Shown here: piece after piece, positions 23,843 through 32,173 of the stretch
Layout: each line of letters starts with the position of its first letter
Position numbering within the stretch: the first letter of the stretch is position 1
IMG/VR virus record: IMGVR_UViG_3300032093_000032
Span: 53,814 to 117,813 of that record
Length of the DNA: 64,000 nucleotides
DNA from: a virus
Strand: one strand, 5' to 3'
Program-made: the position numbers and the translations under genes
Notes under the pieces: generated by a model
Database searches by the model: none
What the model was told of the DNA's origin: nothing
The model's input: the letters and a program-made list of their open reading frames with translations, nothing else

Positions 23843-23870
23843 AAAGTGAGGAGAAAAGCCCCCTCACTTT
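23843..23870 (-). terminator. Terminator-like hairpin between Hsp20 and clpS
   Basis: AAAGTGAGG and CCTCACTTT form a nine-base-pair stem with a ten-base loop. On the minus strand it lies 12 bases after the Hsp20 stop and is followed by TTAAGTTGAGG, not a T-run, so it could be a partial terminator, and ClpS translation starts just below it. Confidence 0.45.
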
Positions 23871-23881
23871 TATTTATTATA

Positions 23882-24325
23882 TTACTTAAGGTATGAAATA
23901 GCAATAGATTTGGGCTTGTCTGATTCGGGAACCAAACGGAACAAATCAATGATTAACATACCGTCACGAACCAAAGCACCCGTAACTTCAATATGCTCTG
24001 CTAGTGGGAAAGTACGTTCAAAATTACGTTGACTGATACCTCTATGTAGATACTCAAAGTTATCAGGTATACTGTCTTTCTTAGAACCTTTAATGGTCAA
24101 TACATTTTTTTCTACTGATACATCAATTTCCCCTTCTTTAAATCCAGCAACAGCCAATTCAATAGCAAAACTATTTTCATCGGTTTTAACTAAATTGTAT
24201 GGGGGATAGTTTGAAGCATTTGCTGATGCTAGACGGGCTAGATCATAAAGCATAGAATCGAATCCGATTCCAAATCTGTGAATACTTGGAATATCCAAGG
24301 TACGAATAGATATTTGATTAGTCAT
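23882..24325 (-). CDS. Small heat-shock protein Hsp20/IbpA family
   Basis: The product has 147 residues when started at the ATG at 24325 (MTNQISIRTLDIPSIHRFGIGFD), which has AAGGAG eight bases upstream. A longer frame would read through an inverted repeat and is unlikely. The alpha-crystallin domain spans ~38-130: 'YPPYNLVKTDENSFAIELAVAGFKEGEIDVSVEKNVLTIKG', then 'YLHRGISQRNFERTFPLAEHIEV'. It would hold unfolding proteins as an ATP-independent chaperone. T4-like cyanophages also encode Hsp20. Confidence 0.88.
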   Translation of the reverse strand: MTNQISIRTLDIPSIHRFGIGFDSMLYDLARLASANASNYPPYNLVKTDENSFAIELAVAGFKEGEIDVSVEKNVLTIKGSKKDSIPDNFEYLHRGISQRNFERTFPLAEHIEVTGALVRDGMLIIDLFRLVPESDKPKSIAISYLK

Positions 24326-24356
24326 GTTTAGTCTCCTTATAATAAGCGAATGACAT

Positions 24357-24387
24357 AGTTGTAGACCCGAATTCGGCATCTACAACT
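24357..24387. promoter_or_regulatory. 31-base inverted repeat in the Hsp20 leader
   Basis: AGTTGTAGA and TCTACAACT (nine bases each) flank a self-complementary CCGAATTCGG core. It lies between a promoter-like -10 box (24394..24399) and the Hsp20 ribosome-binding site, so it would be transcribed in the 5' leader. It could be an operator or an RNA hairpin that controls translation (thermometer-like). It does not match CIRCE. Confidence 0.55.
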
Positions 24388-24393
24388 GTATTT

Positions 24394-24421
24394 ATTATAA
24401 CTTAATTCGTAAAAAAGTAAA
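24394..24421 (-). promoter_or_regulatory. Promoter for Hsp20 (sigma70-like, overlapping a late-type element)
   Basis: Minus strand: -35 TTTACT (24416..24421), 16-base spacer, -10 TATAAT (24394..24399). An ATAAATA octamer-like element (revcomp 24389..24395) overlaps the -10, so the gene may also be expressed late. Confidence 0.45.
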
Positions 24422-24430
24422 TTATTTTGG

Positions 24431-24643
24431 TTAGTACAACTTCGGTGGGAGTTTCTGATCACGCAGGTATTTCTTCCACCTGCGTTTAGCTAGGCTCTTT
24501 GCGAGTTTACGTTTAATTGTGGGCTTAACGTATTCTTGTCTTTCCCTTACTTCCTGAAGTTTACCCGATTCGGCAACCTTCTTTTTGAACTTTCTAAGGG
24601 CTTTCTCTACGTTCCCATCAAACACTATAACTTTATTTGACAT
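24431..24643 (-). CDS. rpsU: Phage-encoded ribosomal protein bS21
   Basis: The product has 70 residues, the normal bS21 length. 'NVEKALRKFKKKVAESGKLQEVRERQEYVKPTIKRKLAKSLAKRRWKKYLRDQKLPPKLY' follows the family throughout: FKRxxxxxGxLxExRxRxxYxKPTxxRKRK. bS21 binds the 30S platform near the anti-Shine-Dalgarno and aids initiation. Phage copies may replace the host protein and bias translation to phage mRNA. The LPPKLY ending is like betaproteobacterial bS21. It overlaps the end of clpX by 11 bases, so it is co-expressed with it. Confidence 0.92.
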   Translation of the reverse strand: MSNKVIVFDGNVEKALRKFKKKVAESGKLQEVRERQEYVKPTIKRKLAKSLAKRRWKKYLRDQKLPPKLY

Positions 24644-25832
24644 TGACTTTTGGTTCTATAACTTGTTCTTTATTTATACTTATTGTTTTAATTTTACTAT
24701 CCGTATAAAGCTTTATGTTATACATATGGGGCATGAGAACACGTTCTATCTCAGTATGCAGACCCCTAGCCCCTGTCTTAAGTTTAAGGGTGTTCTCTAC
24801 CATTTCTTCTAGTGCATCGTCCGTAAAATTAAGTTCTACCCCATCCAGCTTAAACAAATACTTATATTGGTCAATGTAGTTATTTTTAACCTTAGTTAAT
24901 ATCTCTATTAATTGTTCTTTATCTAATTCAGCAATACTTACGCTCGTTGTAAATCTACCCACAAATTCAGGAATCATTCCAAATTTGGTTAGATCATCAG
25001 GGGTTAGGTTTTTAAGCTCCCCTTCAACTTTTGCATCTTTAATACTAGCACCGAATCCTATACTAGTACCATGCTCACGGTTGGAGATAATATCTTTTAA
25101 CCCAACGAAGGCACCGCCCGCAATGAATAAGATATTTTTAGTATCAACTTCGTTGATATCCGCGTTAGGATGCTTCCTACTACCCGATGCGGACACTCGA
25201 CATTTTGTGCCCTCTACTAGCTTAAGTAGTGCTTGCTGTACACCTTCGCCTGATACATCTCGGGTAATGCTTGTGCTTTCACTCTTACGGGCAATTTTAT
25301 CTATTTCATCAATGAAGATAATACCACGCTCCGCTAATTTAACGTCACCGTTCGCTGCGTTTACTAACATAGTAATCATGCTTTCAACATCATCACCTAC
25401 GTAGCCTGCTTCGGTTAGGCTAGTGGCATCTGCAACAACAAATGGAACATTAAGATATTTGGCAACTGTCTTGGCTAATAATGTTTTACCAGATCCAGTT
25501 GGACCCACTATTAATACATTACCTTTTGTGATTTCCAAATCTTTGGGAGGGTTATTGATTCGTTTATAGTGATTACCGATCGCTACACTTAAAACGATTT
25601 TGGCCTGTTCCTGACCAATCACATGTTCATCAAGATATGCCTTGATTTTTTGTGGATCATGGTCAGTAACAGGCTCTTCTTTTTCGATCTTAACATCGTC
25701 AATTATAAGGTCAACACATAGTTCAACGCAATCGCTGCATATCGCTACATTGTCCCCTACAATTAATTTTTCTACTTGCTCTTTACTAGTTCCGCAAAAA
25801 CTGCAATGGTTAAGTTTAATTTCCTCAGTCAT
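24633..25832 (-). CDS. clpX: ClpX, AAA+ unfoldase of the ClpXP protease
   Basis: The product has 399 residues, close to bacterial ClpX (~420). The N-terminal zinc domain has CxxC...CxxC ('CSFCG', 'CSDC', ~10-37). Walker A is GPTGSGKT (~110-117), Walker B 'IIFIDEIDKI' (~173-182). The ClpP-docking IGF loop is present ('SIGFGAS', ~254-260), and so are sensor 2 and the 'TGARGLHTEIERVLMPHMY' C-domain. It should therefore both unfold substrates and dock ClpP. The phage carries its own ClpPs. bS21 is translationally coupled below it. Confidence 0.95.
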   Translation of the reverse strand: MTEEIKLNHCSFCGTSKEQVEKLIVGDNVAICSDCVELCVDLIIDDVKIEKEEPVTDHDPQKIKAYLDEHVIGQEQAKIVLSVAIGNHYKRINNPPKDLEITKGNVLIVGPTGSGKTLLAKTVAKYLNVPFVVADATSLTEAGYVGDDVESMITMLVNAANGDVKLAERGIIFIDEIDKIARKSESTSITRDVSGEGVQQALLKLVEGTKCRVSASGSRKHPNADINEVDTKNILFIAGGAFVGLKDIISNREHGTSIGFGASIKDAKVEGELKNLTPDDLTKFGMIPEFVGRFTTSVSIAELDKEQLIEILTKVKNNYIDQYKYLFKLDGVELNFTDDALEEMVENTLKLKTGARGLHTEIERVLMPHMYNIKLYTDSKIKTISINKEQVIEPKVNVK

Positions 25833-25857
25833 TTAGTATATATCTTGTTTAATAACC

Positions 25858-26871
25858 TCAATAATTGTTTTTACACTCATGAGGGCTTACCACTGAAACT
25901 TTAATTTGGTCAACATTTGACAATGTACTTTTAATAGATTCTGTAACAGGAATTTGCAATGTTACGTTTTCTTTCCAAGACCCACCGTCGATACCATAGC
26001 TTTTACCACGCTTGTAAACTGGTAAGCTTTGGAAATCAGTGCAGTAAGTTAAAATTGGGTTACCATTAAAATCTGCAAAATCAGTTTTAACCTTAACAGA
26101 ATTTAGTGGTTCATGCAAGCCACTGATACCCGTTAGCTTAGCCCATACACCATGCGGTCTTACTGCATCATTGAAATAATAAGTGGATCTTGAACCTATA
26201 ATTTCATTCTGCTTTGCATAGCTAATACTAAAGCTTGGTGTGTCATCGCAAAGAAAATTACATTCCTTATCCTGTACTTGTTTCAAAGCCCCAGATAGCG
26301 CAGATAAAAATTTGCTATTAAAAGATATAGTATAAGGAATAAAGATAGCCATCTGCCTACTGTCATTTGATCGTACCTCAAAGTTGCCTTGCTTTACGTT
26401 AAATGCTTTGTGTGGGAAATCACGCAAAACACTATTCACAAAAGTATCACCTTGTTCACGTTCATTGATATAGGTCGATATTCTTGCACCTGCAGTCTCA
26501 CCTTCTATCCTTTTATTATCTTTGCTTTTGTGCATAACATAATCGTTAAGGATACTAGGCTTAACCCAAACATTCATAGTAACAGAAACTTTTCCGTTAC
26601 GTTCTTCCATTACTTCGACAATTTTGAATTTGTCAACATAACCTGCACTATGTTTAAGTACAGAATTTTTGGCTACTTCACTACGATTCTGTACTTCAAC
26701 CTCACTTACAATAGCCGCACCTAGTGCGTATTCCACTGCCTTTTTGAAACCATTGTTTTTAGCTTCTTCCTCAGTTTTACCAACCCCAGTAACTTCGATG
26801 GGACCATAGACATTGGCAGAATAAACTGCACCTGCCAATGTCATCAACAGTAACGCAAGTATGCGTTTCAT
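25858..26871 (-). CDS. Exported FlgT/LPP20-like protein
   Basis: The product has 337 residues with a signal peptide (MKRILALLLMTLAGAVYS|ANVYG). The N-terminal domain 'IEVTGVGKTEEEAKNNGFKKAVEYALGAAI' (~23-55) matches the FlgT_N/LPP20-type pattern (vxGxGxTxeeAxxxAxxxAv). FlgT is a periplasmic flagellar ring protein. Two Cys pairs lie at ~204-208 and ~282/330. It forms a pair with the lipoprotein just upstream; the two genes share one base. It probably acts in the host periplasm, perhaps against superinfection. Confidence 0.65.
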   Translation of the reverse strand: MKRILALLLMTLAGAVYSANVYGPIEVTGVGKTEEEAKNNGFKKAVEYALGAAIVSEVEVQNRSEVAKNSVLKHSAGYVDKFKIVEVMEERNGKVSVTMNVWVKPSILNDYVMHKSKDNKRIEGETAGARISTYINEREQGDTFVNSVLRDFPHKAFNVKQGNFEVRSNDSRQMAIFIPYTISFNSKFLSALSGALKQVQDKECNFLCDDTPSFSISYAKQNEIIGSRSTYYFNDAVRPHGVWAKLTGISGLHEPLNSVKVKTDFADFNGNPILTYCTDFQSLPVYKRGKSYGIDGGSWKENVTLQIPVTESIKSTLSNVDQIKVSVVSPHECKNNY

Positions 26872-27530
26872 TAGTTACCTTTCATCATAGCATTACGAAC
26901 CTGTGTTGCAGTATCCATGTCCTGAAAAGACCATTGATAGTATGCAACATACGTTTTGCCATCATCCTTAACCTTATCGCCTATTTTACGAACACCTACT
27001 AGACGACCTGAGGCTGTGATTGTTTGAATAGCATTTACCGTTGTTTCATCAACGATACGTGCATTACGTTTGGCAGTGTTAAGGCGTTGTGATGTTTCAC
27101 CAGAATCGTTTTTCAATTCGGCTTCTAGTTCCTTACTGTCAGTATCAACAGCACCTTCGTTGCTTGAAAACTTGTTGCTAGTTAGGTCGCTAGCCTGATC
27201 CAAAGCCTTGCTAATAATTTTAATGCGACGGTCGCTTGATACATTTTTGCCATGCACAAACTTGACAAGTTTATCCATAGCATCGGCTTCTGCTAGAATG
27301 TCATGATTGCGCTTCCAAGCAGGAGCAACACCTACAACTTCGATTCGTTCGAGTTTGCCTGACATAGTGTAATGTAGTTTAACACCTTCGTCGGTAAAGG
27401 TAGTAGTGATTTTTGTTTCTTTGATTGGTGTGACTGCATCAGCAGCAGGCGTGATACCTTTGTTACTACCGAATGTACCACAGCCAGCCAATACGCCTGC
27501 AATAAGTACGACCAAAATACGTTTGTTCAT
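26871..27530 (-). CDS. Lipoprotein, LPP20/FlgT-like partner
   Basis: The product has 219 residues with a lipoprotein signal and lipobox LAGC (13-16). The mature protein has an alpha/beta region 'VVGVAPAWKRNHDILAEADAMDKLVKFVHGKNV' (~65-97), and a C-terminal strand part 'YVAYYQWSF'. It would be lipidated and anchored in a host membrane; no Asp follows the Cys, so outer-membrane sorting is likely. Its own promoter starts a short operon with the FlgT-like gene and perhaps clpX. Confidence 0.68.
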   Translation of the reverse strand: MNKRILVVLIAGVLAGCGTFGSNKGITPAADAVTPIKETKITTTFTDEGVKLHYTMSGKLERIEVVGVAPAWKRNHDILAEADAMDKLVKFVHGKNVSSDRRIKIISKALDQASDLTSNKFSSNEGAVDTDSKELEAELKNDSGETSQRLNTAKRNARIVDETTVNAIQTITASGRLVGVRKIGDKVKDDGKTYVAYYQWSFQDMDTATQVRNAMMKGN

Positions 27531-27563
27531 TTGAATACCTCAAAAAGTAGTTGATGAAATGAT

Positions 27564-27592
27564 ACTATACTACACTATGGATTTATTGTCAA
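27564..27592 (-). promoter_or_regulatory. sigma70-like promoter of the TTGACAATAAATCCA family
   Basis: Minus strand: -35 TTGACA (27587..27592), 17-base spacer starting ATAAATCCA, -10 TATAGT (27564..27569). It overlaps the stop codon of the 515-residue membrane protein gene and drives the lipoprotein, FlgT-like, clpX and bS21 genes. Confidence 0.7.
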
Positions 27593-29136
27593 GCCTTTGG
27601 ATTTCTTATAAAATTAGCAACACAATCCTGCTCTGCTACAGTGAGTATTTCAGGATCAACTTCACCTGTGCTAATCTTATCAACTAGATAACTTAGATAT
27701 TTGTTGTTATTTAAATAACTATCGCTATGCTCTTTGTTTATTTCTATCCATTTGCTGCTATTGAATTTGAATACGCGGTTTGGTAAAACATCTGTTCTTA
27801 TAAACAAATCTCCCATAACTGCATATTCAGGGAAGGTACTACCGAAGCCATTATTTGATTCATTGTCTGCTTCAAGCCCACCGAAAAATTCAGGATGTAG
27901 GCTACGTAGTACACGTTCGTGCATACGCTTACCTTCAAATTCAACATACTCACTATCTTGAACTCTTACGAAAGGTTGTTTTGTACTTGTTGCTGCTTCT
28001 TTTAATAAATTGTCGAAATGTAAAACGTTTTCAGTACCACCAACTTGTACATCATCTGTGGTTGTAATTACATTATTGCTTGCTAAAATTTCTTGAATTT
28101 CTTCTTCAATTGGTTTTTCTTCTACTGCTACCTGTACAGGTTCTTGTACCGGTTCTTCAATGACTTCTTCGGCTACCTCTTCAGGTATATCAATAACCGG
28201 TTCTTCGGTTTCAATCTTAGCAATTTCTTCATTAGCCTTTTTCGCATTAGGATCATATGAATTTAATGCCTCAATTTCTTCTTCAGTCCATGGTCGTATC
28301 TGTACACCGGCTGGCTCCGCATTGATATTCATTGCAGCAACATCGTCTGCAACAGCATCCATCTTTGCTTTTTCTTTATCCTCACGTGCCCATTCCATTT
28401 GCTTATTACCTGCTAGAATCAAGCATAGTGCTAACGGATCGAAAACAATAACAATAAGTATAATAACCCAACGTACAGCACGCTCCAAAATATTTTGATC
28501 GGGATTGTCGCCGTATAATAAAGCAGCAATATATTTGATAGGTCCAACTTCAGCCTCCACTTTTCTAAATTCCGCTGCAAGTGGTGCACGTTCCTCTTGT
28601 AACTTTTGAATTATTTTTTGTGATTTTGTAATTTCTGCTTGTAATGCAGCACGTTCTTTCGCTTGGTTTTTGCGAATACTTACTGCACGTTCAGCACCAC
28701 GCTCTGTGTCACTACGCCCGAGCATTTGATCAACTTGTTGATTCATTTGTTCAAGTGCTTTTTTAGATTGTGCAATGTTATCTTTTTCTGTAGCAATTTT
28801 CTCATCAAAAATTGCAACCTTACTCATTGCATCTCCGCTGACTAAGCTTTGGTCACTATGTGCTTTTGATAGAAAGCCAAAGATACCCATACTAGTCAAA
28901 AGCATTAAGAATACAATAGCAGGTAGTAGATATGATTTATATGCCCAATTAATTCTCTTCCAGTTATTGTGCAGCCATACTGTAGCGACTACTTTTCCTA
29001 ACTCTAGTGTACCTCCCATAATAATAACAGGGAGTACAGCCGCAGCAAAAATAGCAGTAAGTCCTGCTATTGAGTAATAAGCTGCTACAGCACTAAGCAT
29101 TATAGCGGTAAAAAGAATTATATAAGCAAATATCAT
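27589..29136 (-). CDS. Multi-pass membrane protein with coiled coil and acidic linker
   Basis: The product has 515 residues. Three membrane helices lie at ~3-95 ('AAAVLPVIIMGGTLELGKVVATVWLHNNWKR', 'SMGIFGFLSKAHSDQ'), a coiled coil at ~105-195, and a fourth helix at ~222-242. A Glu/Pro/Val-rich acidic linker (~280-350) leads to a C-terminal domain with 'MGDLFIRTDVLPNRVFKFNSSKWIEINKE' (~438-466). I recognise it as a coil-containing membrane protein typical of T4-like marine phages. Function unknown; it may remodel or mark the inner membrane. Confidence 0.7.
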   Translation of the reverse strand: MIFAYIILFTAIMLSAVAAYYSIAGLTAIFAAAVLPVIIMGGTLELGKVVATVWLHNNWKRINWAYKSYLLPAIVFLMLLTSMGIFGFLSKAHSDQSLVSGDAMSKVAIFDEKIATEKDNIAQSKKALEQMNQQVDQMLGRSDTERGAERAVSIRKNQAKERAALQAEITKSQKIIQKLQEERAPLAAEFRKVEAEVGPIKYIAALLYGDNPDQNILERAVRWVIILIVIVFDPLALCLILAGNKQMEWAREDKEKAKMDAVADDVAAMNINAEPAGVQIRPWTEEEIEALNSYDPNAKKANEEIAKIETEEPVIDIPEEVAEEVIEEPVQEPVQVAVEEKPIEEEIQEILASNNVITTTDDVQVGGTENVLHFDNLLKEAATSTKQPFVRVQDSEYVEFEGKRMHERVLRSLHPEFFGGLEADNESNNGFGSTFPEYAVMGDLFIRTDVLPNRVFKFNSSKWIEINKEHSDSYLNNNKYLSYLVDKISTGEVDPEILTVAEQDCVANFIRNPKA

Positions 29137-29149
29137 AGTTTATTATTTA

Positions 29150-29347
29150 TCACCAAGAACCATCATCAATATACACCCTTGTCGAGAGAAATATCCAACT
29201 GAATATAAATTGATAAACATTTTCATCAGGCCACTCATTTAGTTTACCAATAAAATGATATGGAATCCATCGCCATTGCAATGGATTTAATTGAATCGAA
29301 ATTTTTACTGAACTATATTTCAGTGTGTTAAAAATTTTTAGGAACAT
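29150..29347 (-). CDS. Hypothetical small W-rich protein
   Basis: The product has 65 residues, aromatic-rich ('LNPLQWRWIPYHF', 'FIFSWIFLSTRVYIDD'). Overlaps the upstream gene by 20 bases. It may be a diverged member of the small W/F-rich family but lacks its clear ending. Confidence 0.45.
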   Translation of the reverse strand: MFLKIFNTLKYSSVKISIQLNPLQWRWIPYHFIGKLNEWPDENVYQFIFSWIFLSTRVYIDDGSW

Positions 29348-29543
29348 TTCTCAATCCGAACAAATGACCGTATGAATTCAAAAATTCTAATTCTGGCATC
29401 ATCAATTTTTTAGGTATATGTATTCCATCATTAGTCTGATATACTACCCAAATTACGCCTGCGTCACGGTGCTTGACTTCTAAAATCGTTAAGGTTATAC
29501 CATCCTCAAATACATGAGATTTACCTACTAGGTCACTCAGCAT
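29328..29543 (-). CDS. Hypothetical small phage protein
   Basis: The start is the ATG at 29543; the longer form would need a TTG. The 71-residue product is 'MLSDLVGKSHVFEDGITLTILEVKHRDAGVIWVVYQTND...IHIPKKLMMP', an all-beta pattern. It overlaps the upstream gene by 11 bases. Function unknown. Confidence 0.5.
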   Translation of the reverse strand: MLSDLVGKSHVFEDGITLTILEVKHRDAGVIWVVYQTNDGIHIPKKLMMPELEFLNSYGHLFGLRNVPKNF

Positions 29544-30126
29544 GAAATACCGATGCCTCAAAGGATTTTATATCGTAGTCACCAGCCTGGTTCTCTATAG
29601 TTTCACCGTCGTATGCTATACCGACAACGATTTCTCCGTAATCAGTTTCACGGATAGAAAATACCATTTTTAATGGGTCAAATTTTTCAGCATCAAACTC
29701 ACCATCAAAGTATAACCCTTTACCACCTTGACACCACTGTATATAATGACCAGGCTCTAAACAATTAGAATAGTAATCTTGTTCACCACCTTCTAGTAAA
29801 CCAACTTCATACTTTGGATCGTATTCATTTACAAAGCCTGAAACATCTCCCATGAATAAAATATTACCCTCACTATCTTTAATGGTCATTTCATTATAGT
29901 CATGGTCAGGACCAAACCCAAAGAATACATCTTCATACTCATTATAGTATTCATAGGGCAATCGTGCCTCATCAGGAGTTTCGTTTTCCTCGTAATCAAA
30001 ATTGTTATTTAAAACATCATTTAGGTCTTGAGTATCACGGTCGTTCCAATATTCATATTGTTCTTTGGTAATCTTACCAATACCAACGTCAATACCGCGA
30101 CTCCAAATTTCAATTTTATAATTCAT
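29533..30126 (-). CDS. Acidic hypothetical phage protein
   Basis: The product has 197 residues, very acidic and Tyr-rich. 'GKITKEQYEYWNDRDTQDLNDVLNNN' (~17-42) and 'FFGFGPDHDYNEMTIKDSEGNILFMGDV' (~68-95) look like repeated hairpins. The composition is like 15382..15948 and 54009..54506. No domain recognised. Confidence 0.6.
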   Translation of the reverse strand: MNYKIEIWSRGIDVGIGKITKEQYEYWNDRDTQDLNDVLNNNFDYEENETPDEARLPYEYYNEYEDVFFGFGPDHDYNEMTIKDSEGNILFMGDVSGFVNEYDPKYEVGLLEGGEQDYYSNCLEPGHYIQWCQGGKGLYFDGEFDAEKFDPLKMVFSIRETDYGEIVVGIAYDGETIENQAGDYDIKSFEASVFHAE

Positions 30127-30144
30127 ATAAATCTCCTAGAACTT

Positions 30145-30333
30145 TTATTCTAGCACAATTGTTTTGTATACCATAATGAATTGGCAAACACCAGTTACAA
30201 AAGTGAGTAAGGTCATTATATATTGGGTAGATTGAATTCTAACTCCATCGTAATAATCCGTACAGATAGAACCAAACCACATGCCACTAAGAGTTAAACA
30301 AAGTGTTCCTAAAATAAAATAAGTGTAAATCAT
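30145..30333 (-). CDS. Small two-helix membrane protein
   Basis: The product has 62 residues with two hydrophobic helices (~3-24 and ~38-60) joined by a short polar loop. It overlaps the ligase gene end by four bases. Function unknown. Confidence 0.5.
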   Translation of the reverse strand: MIYTYFILGTLCLTLSGMWFGSICTDYYDGVRIQSTQYIMTLLTFVTGVCQFIMVYKTIVLE

Positions 30334-31661
30334 TTATCATCCCTAAAACGAATAAAGCGAGGAAACCGTAAACTATAACTTCCATCTTGGTTTTGAGTAA
30401 CAGCATCGCAAAGTACTTCGGCTGTACGACCAATAATTGAGGATTGGTTTTCCCAATAACTGTCACGATCCTCATCACTGAAACCACTACCCACATTAAC
30501 AGTAATATACTTACCATCATCTTCACCCTCACACACAAGTGCACCTAGTCTATCACTATTGCGACCAGTGCCTTGTTCAATAGCAACTACAGTAAGGTCA
30601 ACTGTAATAGTTGGCTTCCACTTCATCCAATCTGTGCTACGTTTGCATACATAAAAGGCATGAATATCTTTAATCATAATTCCTTCGTAACCAAGATTCA
30701 CCATGTCTTTGGCATAACGATTAAGTTTATCATGACCTTCATTTGTGTCAAGGTCAACATTAATATGTTCAAGCAATTCAACATTGGGCATACGGTTAAT
30801 AAAAGGACGCATTTTTTCCAAGTATTTGATTCGCTTACTCAATGGTTCTTTATAAATACCTTCACCGAACGCTCGCCTAGGTAAAATATCAAAGATATGA
30901 AATACACTATCTTCAGCCTGCACATTTTCTTTACGGCGTGCTTGACGCATAAGTTCTTGGAAGCTATTACCAACTACTTCACCGTCAAGTATAAAACCAT
31001 TTTGAAAATCTATATGTATAGAATAGAAAAGGCTTATGTTATCTTTAATCTGTTGTTCAATGTGACCAAAGTTATCAAAGACTTTACCATTACGGCTATA
31101 ACTTGTGACATATACATTGTCAACATCTTGCATTTGTACCATCATAATAACACGAACACCATCAAGTTTGGGCTCAAGGCGTTTGATGCCTGCCATTTCA
31201 GGACGACCTTCTGAATTGGTAGCTAACTGACAACCAAAGATTGGAATTTCGTAGTCTGTTTTCTTACAAATTTTATTTATTGTTTTGTCACTAATACCTG
31301 CTCGTAGATCACGGCGCAATACAGGCGCAAGAAATGTATTCCATTCTTCGCTATCGAATCGTTCGCTTAGTTCGGCAATAGCATCACGTGCCGCATGACC
31401 AGTTAATCCACGTTGGCCGAGTTCATGCAACAATTCATTGAATTCTTCCCATGGGTTTTCTGCATTGATAATACCTGCTGTATCGGGTACCTGCTTAACA
31501 CCAAAGGTATGATAAGGATTATAACATAATTTTGTGAGTGTTAAAAAATTAATAGCATTGGTGCTGCCTAGTGTAGCAGCTTCCAATGCTTGACGGATAA
31601 CATCTTCTTTGTGTAGGCGACTGTCGCTCTCGTTTAATTTTTTAATCCATGAAGCCGACAT
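30330..31661 (-). CDS. ATP-dependent DNA ligase (T4 gp30-like)
   Basis: The product has 443 residues. The adenylation lysine is in 'LEPKLDGVRV' (~162, motif I KxDG). 'LDGEVVG' and 'GYEGIMIKD' fit motifs III and IV, and 'WMKWKP' fits motif V. The OB fold follows with 'GRNSDRLGALVCEG'. It seals nicks in phage DNA replication and repair and acts with the FEN nuclease (38892..39893), polymerase and clamp also encoded here. Confidence 0.9.
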   Translation of the reverse strand: MSASWIKKLNESDSRLHKEDVIRQALEAATLGSTNAINFLTLTKLCYNPYHTFGVKQVPDTAGIINAENPWEEFNELLHELGQRGLTGHAARDAIAELSERFDSEEWNTFLAPVLRRDLRAGISDKTINKICKKTDYEIPIFGCQLATNSEGRPEMAGIKRLEPKLDGVRVIMMVQMQDVDNVYVTSYSRNGKVFDNFGHIEQQIKDNISLFYSIHIDFQNGFILDGEVVGNSFQELMRQARRKENVQAEDSVFHIFDILPRRAFGEGIYKEPLSKRIKYLEKMRPFINRMPNVELLEHINVDLDTNEGHDKLNRYAKDMVNLGYEGIMIKDIHAFYVCKRSTDWMKWKPTITVDLTVVAIEQGTGRNSDRLGALVCEGEDDGKYITVNVGSGFSDEDRDSYWENQSSIIGRTAEVLCDAVTQNQDGSYSLRFPRFIRFRDDK

Positions 31662-31670
31662 GTTTATCCT

Positions 31671-32045
31671 TTACCAACTAGAATTATAGAAAACTTTTTG
31701 ACCTAAGAACAGGCGTGATTTTGCTTCGTATACAAATTCAAGGTCTTGATTTTTGTAGTAATCATCACTAGGATTACCAAAAAAGAATCCAGTAGTAGCT
31801 GGAAGATTGTTGTTTTTAATATCCTCTTCCAATCTTACAATATCATCAAAGGTCAGTTCAAGTTCAATACCGTTAAACATACCTTCGTTGACATGATCCT
31901 CAACACCTGGCTTACCTTTTTCAATCCAAAGACTTTCCATCCAACCCTGCAGATTAGGATGCTTACGCCAGTATGCTAGTTCGGTTGAAGAATCATTTGT
32001 ACTGTTTACTTTGTTTGCCACGTATGCGTATTGATCAAGACCCAT
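31671..32045 (-). CDS. Conserved phage protein (MGLDQYAYV family)
   Basis: The product has 124 residues: 'MGLDQYAYVANK...ELAYWRKHPNLQGWMESLW', then 'FDDIVRLEEDIKNNNLPATTGFFFGNPSDDYY' and 'AKSRLFLGQKVFYNSSW'. I recognise this as a recurrent uncharacterised protein of T4-like phages. It is linked by a TAATG overlap to the 42-residue gene upstream. Confidence 0.65.
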   Translation of the reverse strand: MGLDQYAYVANKVNSTNDSSTELAYWRKHPNLQGWMESLWIEKGKPGVEDHVNEGMFNGIELELTFDDIVRLEEDIKNNNLPATTGFFFGNPSDDYYKNQDLEFVYEAKSRLFLGQKVFYNSSW

Positions 32046-32173
32046 TATTGTGCCGCCTTCTCTGCTTGTTGTTTAGTTACATCCACAGCCTTGTCAAGTA
32101 CCTTAGCAACACCTGCAAAGCCAATCGTTGAAACGATAATACCAAAAATAGTTCCTAGTACAAAGTTTTTCAT
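32045..32173 (-). CDS. Small membrane or exported protein (42 residues)
   Basis: The ATG at 32173 opens MKNFVLGTIFGIIVSTIGFAGVAKVLDKAVDVTKQQAEKAAQ. It has one N-terminal hydrophobic helix and a short amphipathic helix. It has overlaps on both sides (ATGA above, TAATG below), supporting a real gene in an operon. Function unknown. Confidence 0.6.
   Translation of the reverse strand: MKNFVLGTIFGIIVSTIGFAGVAKVLDKAVDVTKQQAEKAAQ

Noticed and set aside
24326-24379. N-terminal extension of Hsp20
   Set aside because: It would read through the palindrome, and the ATG at 24325 has a better ribosome-binding site and fits the family length.
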